From positions 1-6,446 of the forward strand of contig DRTC01000652.1 of assembly GCA_011372345.1 (NCBI GenBank): a stretch of 6,446 nucleotides of DNA, read 5' to 3'. The stretch's first letter is position 1, and every line of letters starts with the position of its first letter. Both the position numbers and the translations under genes were made by a program. Origin of the DNA: Candidatus Cloacimonadota bacterium. Lineage in GTDB: Bacteria > Cloacimonadota > Cloacimonadia > Cloacimonadales > TCS61. The notes beneath the pieces are model-generated. The model worked only from the letters and a program-made list of their open reading frames with translations, was not told the DNA's origin and searched no databases. This document shows, one piece after another, positions 4,586 to 6,446 of the stretch.

Positions 4586-5464
4586 ATGCAAAAAGGTGCA
4601 TACACTCTATTAATCACACCATTTAAAGAAGATATGTCTTTAGATGAAGATGGATTGAGATTATTAGTTCAAAAACAATTGGAAGCTGGAATTAAGGGGA
4701 TTGCTCCGTTGGGAGTAACTGGAGAAAACACCCTTTTAACTGATGAGGAAGTTAACAAGGTTTTAGAAATTATTGTTCATGAAGCAAAAGGTAAATCTTT
4801 GATAGTTCCTGACCTTTGTGCGATGAGTTTATGGAAAGGAATTGAACGAGCAAAGGAATTTGCAGATATTGGTGCAGATTATATATGTTCTTATTCACCA
4901 TATTTTGTGCTTCCAAAACCTGATGGTGTAATTAAATTTTTTGAGAAACTCGCTGATGCTTCTAAAATTCCGATTATTTTACATAATGCAGAAGGCAGGA
5001 CTGGTATAAATATAAAACCGGAAACTACTGCTTTATTAGCAAAACACCCTAATATAATTGGAATAAAAGATGGAAACAAGGCACTCGATCATCTGGCAAA
5101 AGTTATTTACCTGACCAAAGATGAAGACTTTGAAGTATTTACAGGAAAAGATACAACTGCTTTTCCATTGGTTTGTTTTGGTGGAAGTGGCTCATTCACA
5201 GTTTCTGGAAATGTGATTCCAAATATTATGAAAAATATGTTGGATTTTGCTTTGAATGGAGAGATACAAAAAGCTGAAAAGCTTCATCTGGAATATTATG
5301 ATTTATTTGAAGCTATTCGTTTTGAAACTAATCCGATGGCTGTTAAAAAGGCTTTAAATCTTATGAATTTTCCTGCTGGTAGCTTGAGATTACCTTTAAC
5401 CGGACTTAGTGTAAACAAAACAGAAAAACTGAAATCCATTATGAAGCAAAGAGGATTGATGTGA
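4586..5464 (+). CDS. DapA/NAL-superfamily lyase-like protein with altered catalytic triad
   Basis: A 292-residue TIM-barrel protein of the dihydrodipicolinate synthase / N-acetylneuraminate lyase superfamily (class I aldolases), cytoplasmic. Family landmarks are the N-terminal strand AYTLLITPFKED (5-16), PLGVTGEN (41-48), SPYF (104-107), HNAEGRTG (133-140), IIGIKDGN (157-164) with the Schiff-base lysine K161, and GSGSF (200-204). Aligned by eye with E. coli DapA without gaps at these sites, K161 and R138 are kept. The synthase triad Thr44/Tyr107/Tyr133 is Val44/Phe107/His133, and the YNVPSRTG motif is HNAEGRTG. It is therefore unlikely to be the lysine-pathway synthase; another pyruvate- or keto-acid-dependent lyase is more plausible, with unknown substrate. 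ATG 4586 follows AAAGGGAG with 5-base spacing. It lies between two NifX-like genes. Confidence 0.9.
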   Translation: MQKGAYTLLITPFKEDMSLDEDGLRLLVQKQLEAGIKGIAPLGVTGENTLLTDEEVNKVLEIIVHEAKGKSLIVPDLCAMSLWKGIERAKEFADIGADYICSYSPYFVLPKPDGVIKFFEKLADASKIPIILHNAEGRTGINIKPETTALLAKHPNIIGIKDGNKALDHLAKVIYLTKDEDFEVFTGKDTTAFPLVCFGGSGSFTVSGNVIPNIMKNMLDFALNGEIQKAEKLHLEYYDLFEAIRFETNPMAVKKALNLMNFPAGSLRLPLTGLSVNKTEKLKSIMKQRGLM

Positions 5465-5578
5465 AGTAAATAAATTAAAAGCGTCTGTAAATTTTACAAT
5501 ATGACTGTATCCCTAATTCCGAATTAATGATAAAACTTTCGAAATTTTCAAAACTTCAGAAGTTTCAGGGAGGATAAA
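5465..5578 (+). promoter_or_regulatory. Spacer with four short palindromes; possible operator region
   Basis: Palindromes lie at 5487-5497 (GTAAATTTTAC), 5514-5526 (TAATTC-C-GAATTA), 5533-5548 (7 of 8 pairs) and 5551-5565 (AAACTTC-A-GAAGTTT). The last two are also direct repeats of each other, matching at 12 of 15 bases with an 18-base offset, and the second ends one base before the ribosome binding site AGGGAGG (5567-5573). TACAAT at 5495-5500 resembles a -10 element, but no good -35 is present. A regulator binding here is inference. Confidence 0.4.
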
Positions 5579-5971
5579 ATGGAAAAAATAAGAGTCGCTT
5601 TTGCCACTGATAATGGTAAAACATTTATGGGTCGTCATTTTGGTGATGCCGATTTTTATGATATTTATGAAATTGCCGGGAATAATGCGAAATTCATTAA
5701 AAGAATCGATAATACAGTTGACGAAGAGGAAGAAGTCCACGCAGATCCCAAAAAAGCAAAAGGAATCAGCAAATTATTGCTTCATGAAAATGTAAATGTG
5801 GTAGTTTCCAAAATTTTCGGACCGAATATCAAACGAATAAAAAAGAAATTTGTTTGCATTGTAGTAAAAGATGAAGAGATAGAAGAAGGCATAAACAAAA
5901 TTTGCCTTAATATTGGAAAAATTTATAATGAATGGGAAAAAGGTGAAGAAAGGCAGCATCTATCATTTTAG
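5579..5971 (+). CDS. Divergent NifX/NifB-C-like protein (paralogue 4)
   Basis: A 130-residue protein with the same domain. The first strand IRVAFATDNGK (4-14) leads to GRHFGDADFYDIYEI (18-32), carrying the family HFG motif. An acidic stretch (D48-E52) occupies the region before the GISKLLLHENVNVVVS segment (62-77). The usual AGGMG turn is replaced by KIFGPN (78-83), as in the FGPN-type subgroup. It continues FVCIVVKDEEIEEGINKI (91-108). A charged C-terminal extension of about 20 residues is not part of the domain. Its start is well fixed by AGGGAGG, 5 bases upstream of ATG. The preceding spacer is palindrome-rich, so it may have its own control. Its role is presumably metal-cluster handling, by family only. 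Confidence 0.82.
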   Translation: MEKIRVAFATDNGKTFMGRHFGDADFYDIYEIAGNNAKFIKRIDNTVDEEEEVHADPKKAKGISKLLLHENVNVVVSKIFGPNIKRIKKKFVCIVVKDEEIEEGINKICLNIGKIYNEWEKGEERQHLSF

Positions 5972-6036
5972 ATAGAACTAAATTTAGAAATTTGATTAAA
6001 GTGATTGTATTTAAAAAATAACAGGAAAATAAAAAA

Positions 6037-6330
6037 ATGGATTTCGAACAAAAATCAATCGAAATAATTACCGGAGTAAATCATCCGGCGATTAATCATA
6101 CTTTGTATGATCTTGGTCTTATCAAATCTTATGAAATTAAAGACAGGAATATCGAAATTGTGATGGCATTACCGGCTTTGAACATTCCAATTCTAAATAT
6201 TCTGATCCAAAGTTTTAAACAACCTTTGGAAGCAATGGAAGCCAAAGTTAATGTACAGACAGTTTTGATGACGCAGGAAGAATTGCAGAAATTTCTGACT
6301 ATGGAACAAAGTGCCTGGAAGGGATTGTAA
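6037..6330 (+). CDS. Stand-alone DUF59/MIP18-like domain protein (Mrp N-terminal type)
   Basis: A 97-residue protein resembling the MIP18/DUF59 domain found in Fe-S assembly proteins and at the N-terminus of Mrp/ApbC ATPases. It shows the helix-turn VNHPAINHTLYDLGLIKSYEI (14-34, with DLGLI at 25-29), then IEIVMALPALNIPI (39-52). It ends in EELQKFLTMEQSAWKGL, which resembles the linker preceding the ATPase part in Mrp-type proteins. There is no cysteine, so it lacks the reactive Cys of SufT/MIP18-type members. ATG 6037 follows AGGA (6023-6026) with a rather long spacing of 10. No Mrp ATPase follows immediately, so it may act in trans with the two ferredoxin-MinD ATPases (inference). Confidence 0.8.
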   Translation: MDFEQKSIEIITGVNHPAINHTLYDLGLIKSYEIKDRNIEIVMALPALNIPILNILIQSFKQPLEAMEAKVNVQTVLMTQEELQKFLTMEQSAWKGL

Positions 6331-6347
6331 GAAATCTAAAATTTTTT

Positions 6348-6371
6348 GTTCCAATGCTTCAGTGTGGGAAC
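6348..6371 (+). repeat. Palindromic repeat family A, degenerate copy 3
   Basis: GTTCC (6348-6352) pairs with GGAAC (6367-6371), with a few further pairs, two of them wobble, inside. The right arm and tail, GGGAACG followed by a TAATG, match copy 1 (GGGAACG...TAATG at 2408-2421). A T-run precedes rather than follows it, so it is not a + strand terminator. Confidence 0.6.
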
Positions 6372-6399
6372 GAGTTAATGTTTATAAAAGAGAAATTTC

Positions 6400-6446
6400 A
6401 TGAAATTATTAATGGTTTATGCAAACAGTTTTGGGTATAAAACAAC
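6400..6446 (+). CDS. Partial CDS at the window edge (N-terminal 15 residues)
   Basis: ATG 6400 opens a frame that is still open at the window end and reads MKLLMVYANSFGYKT. A weak purine-rich site (AAAGAGA, 6387-6393) lies upstream, and the gene follows the degenerate family A repeat. The hydrophobic first strand followed by a Phe/Tyr motif is loosely like small threonyl-tRNA synthetase editing-domain proteins, but 15 residues are too few to name a function. Confidence 0.5.
   Translation, partial: MKLLMVYANSFGYKT

Noticed and set aside
4586..5464. Assignment as dapA of lysine biosynthesis
   Set aside because: The triad Thr/Tyr/Tyr is Val/Phe/His and no other lysine-pathway gene is nearby.
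2391..6371. CRISPR array from the recurring family A palindromes
   Set aside because: There are only three copies, in both orientations, with very unequal gaps filled by genes. No spacer pattern or cas gene is seen.

Overview
The window is AT-rich (roughly one third G+C by eye). It carries ten genes or gene fragments, all on the + strand, most with recognisable Shine-Dalgarno sequences and short gaps, plus several small palindromic repeats. The protein content points to a strictly anaerobic bacterium: two MinD/ParA-type ATPases with inserted two-cluster ferredoxin domains, four small NifX/NifB-C-terminal-like proteins, and a stand-alone DUF59/MIP18 domain protein of the kind usually found next to or fused to Mrp ATPases. 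This set resembles the 'orange protein' (ORP) clusters of Desulfovibrio and similar clusters in other anaerobes. The low G+C and the TTCCCAAA...TTTGGGAA palindromes would fit an uncultured lineage such as Cloacimonadota, but that placement is inference and weak.

Layout. 82-799: two tandem NifX-like paralogues, the first with a His-rich tail, separated by a single base. 800-956: AT-rich spacer with no convincing signal. 957-1406: UspA-family stress protein. 1449-2330: first ferredoxin-MinD ATPase, starting at TTG and ending inside a palindromic repeat. 2331-2525: repeat-rich spacer with an inverted pair of 22-nt palindromes. 2526-3143: cyclase/kynurenine-formamidase-like hydrolase. 3191-4069: second ferredoxin-MinD ATPase. 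4061-4188: composite of 9-bp tandem repeats and nested inverted repeats. 4208-4546: third NifX-like protein. 4586-5464: DapA/NAL-superfamily protein that keeps the Schiff-base lysine but has lost the usual Thr/Tyr/Tyr triad. 5465-5578: spacer with four palindromes. 5579-5971: fourth, divergent NifX-like protein. 6037-6330: DUF59 protein. 6400-6446: start of another gene, cut by the window edge.

How the genes may work together (inference). The NifX-like proteins would bind or shuttle a metal or metal-sulfur cluster. The two ATPases and the DUF59 protein would assemble or transfer Fe-S or other metal clusters in an ATP-dependent way. The cyclase and the DapA-like enzyme are metabolic genes embedded among them, and their link to the metal cluster is unknown. 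No nitrogenase structural gene is seen, so the NifX label here means domain family, not nitrogen fixation. No convincing sigma-70 or sigma-54 promoter could be assigned, and transcription probably begins upstream of the window and/or in the longer spacers.
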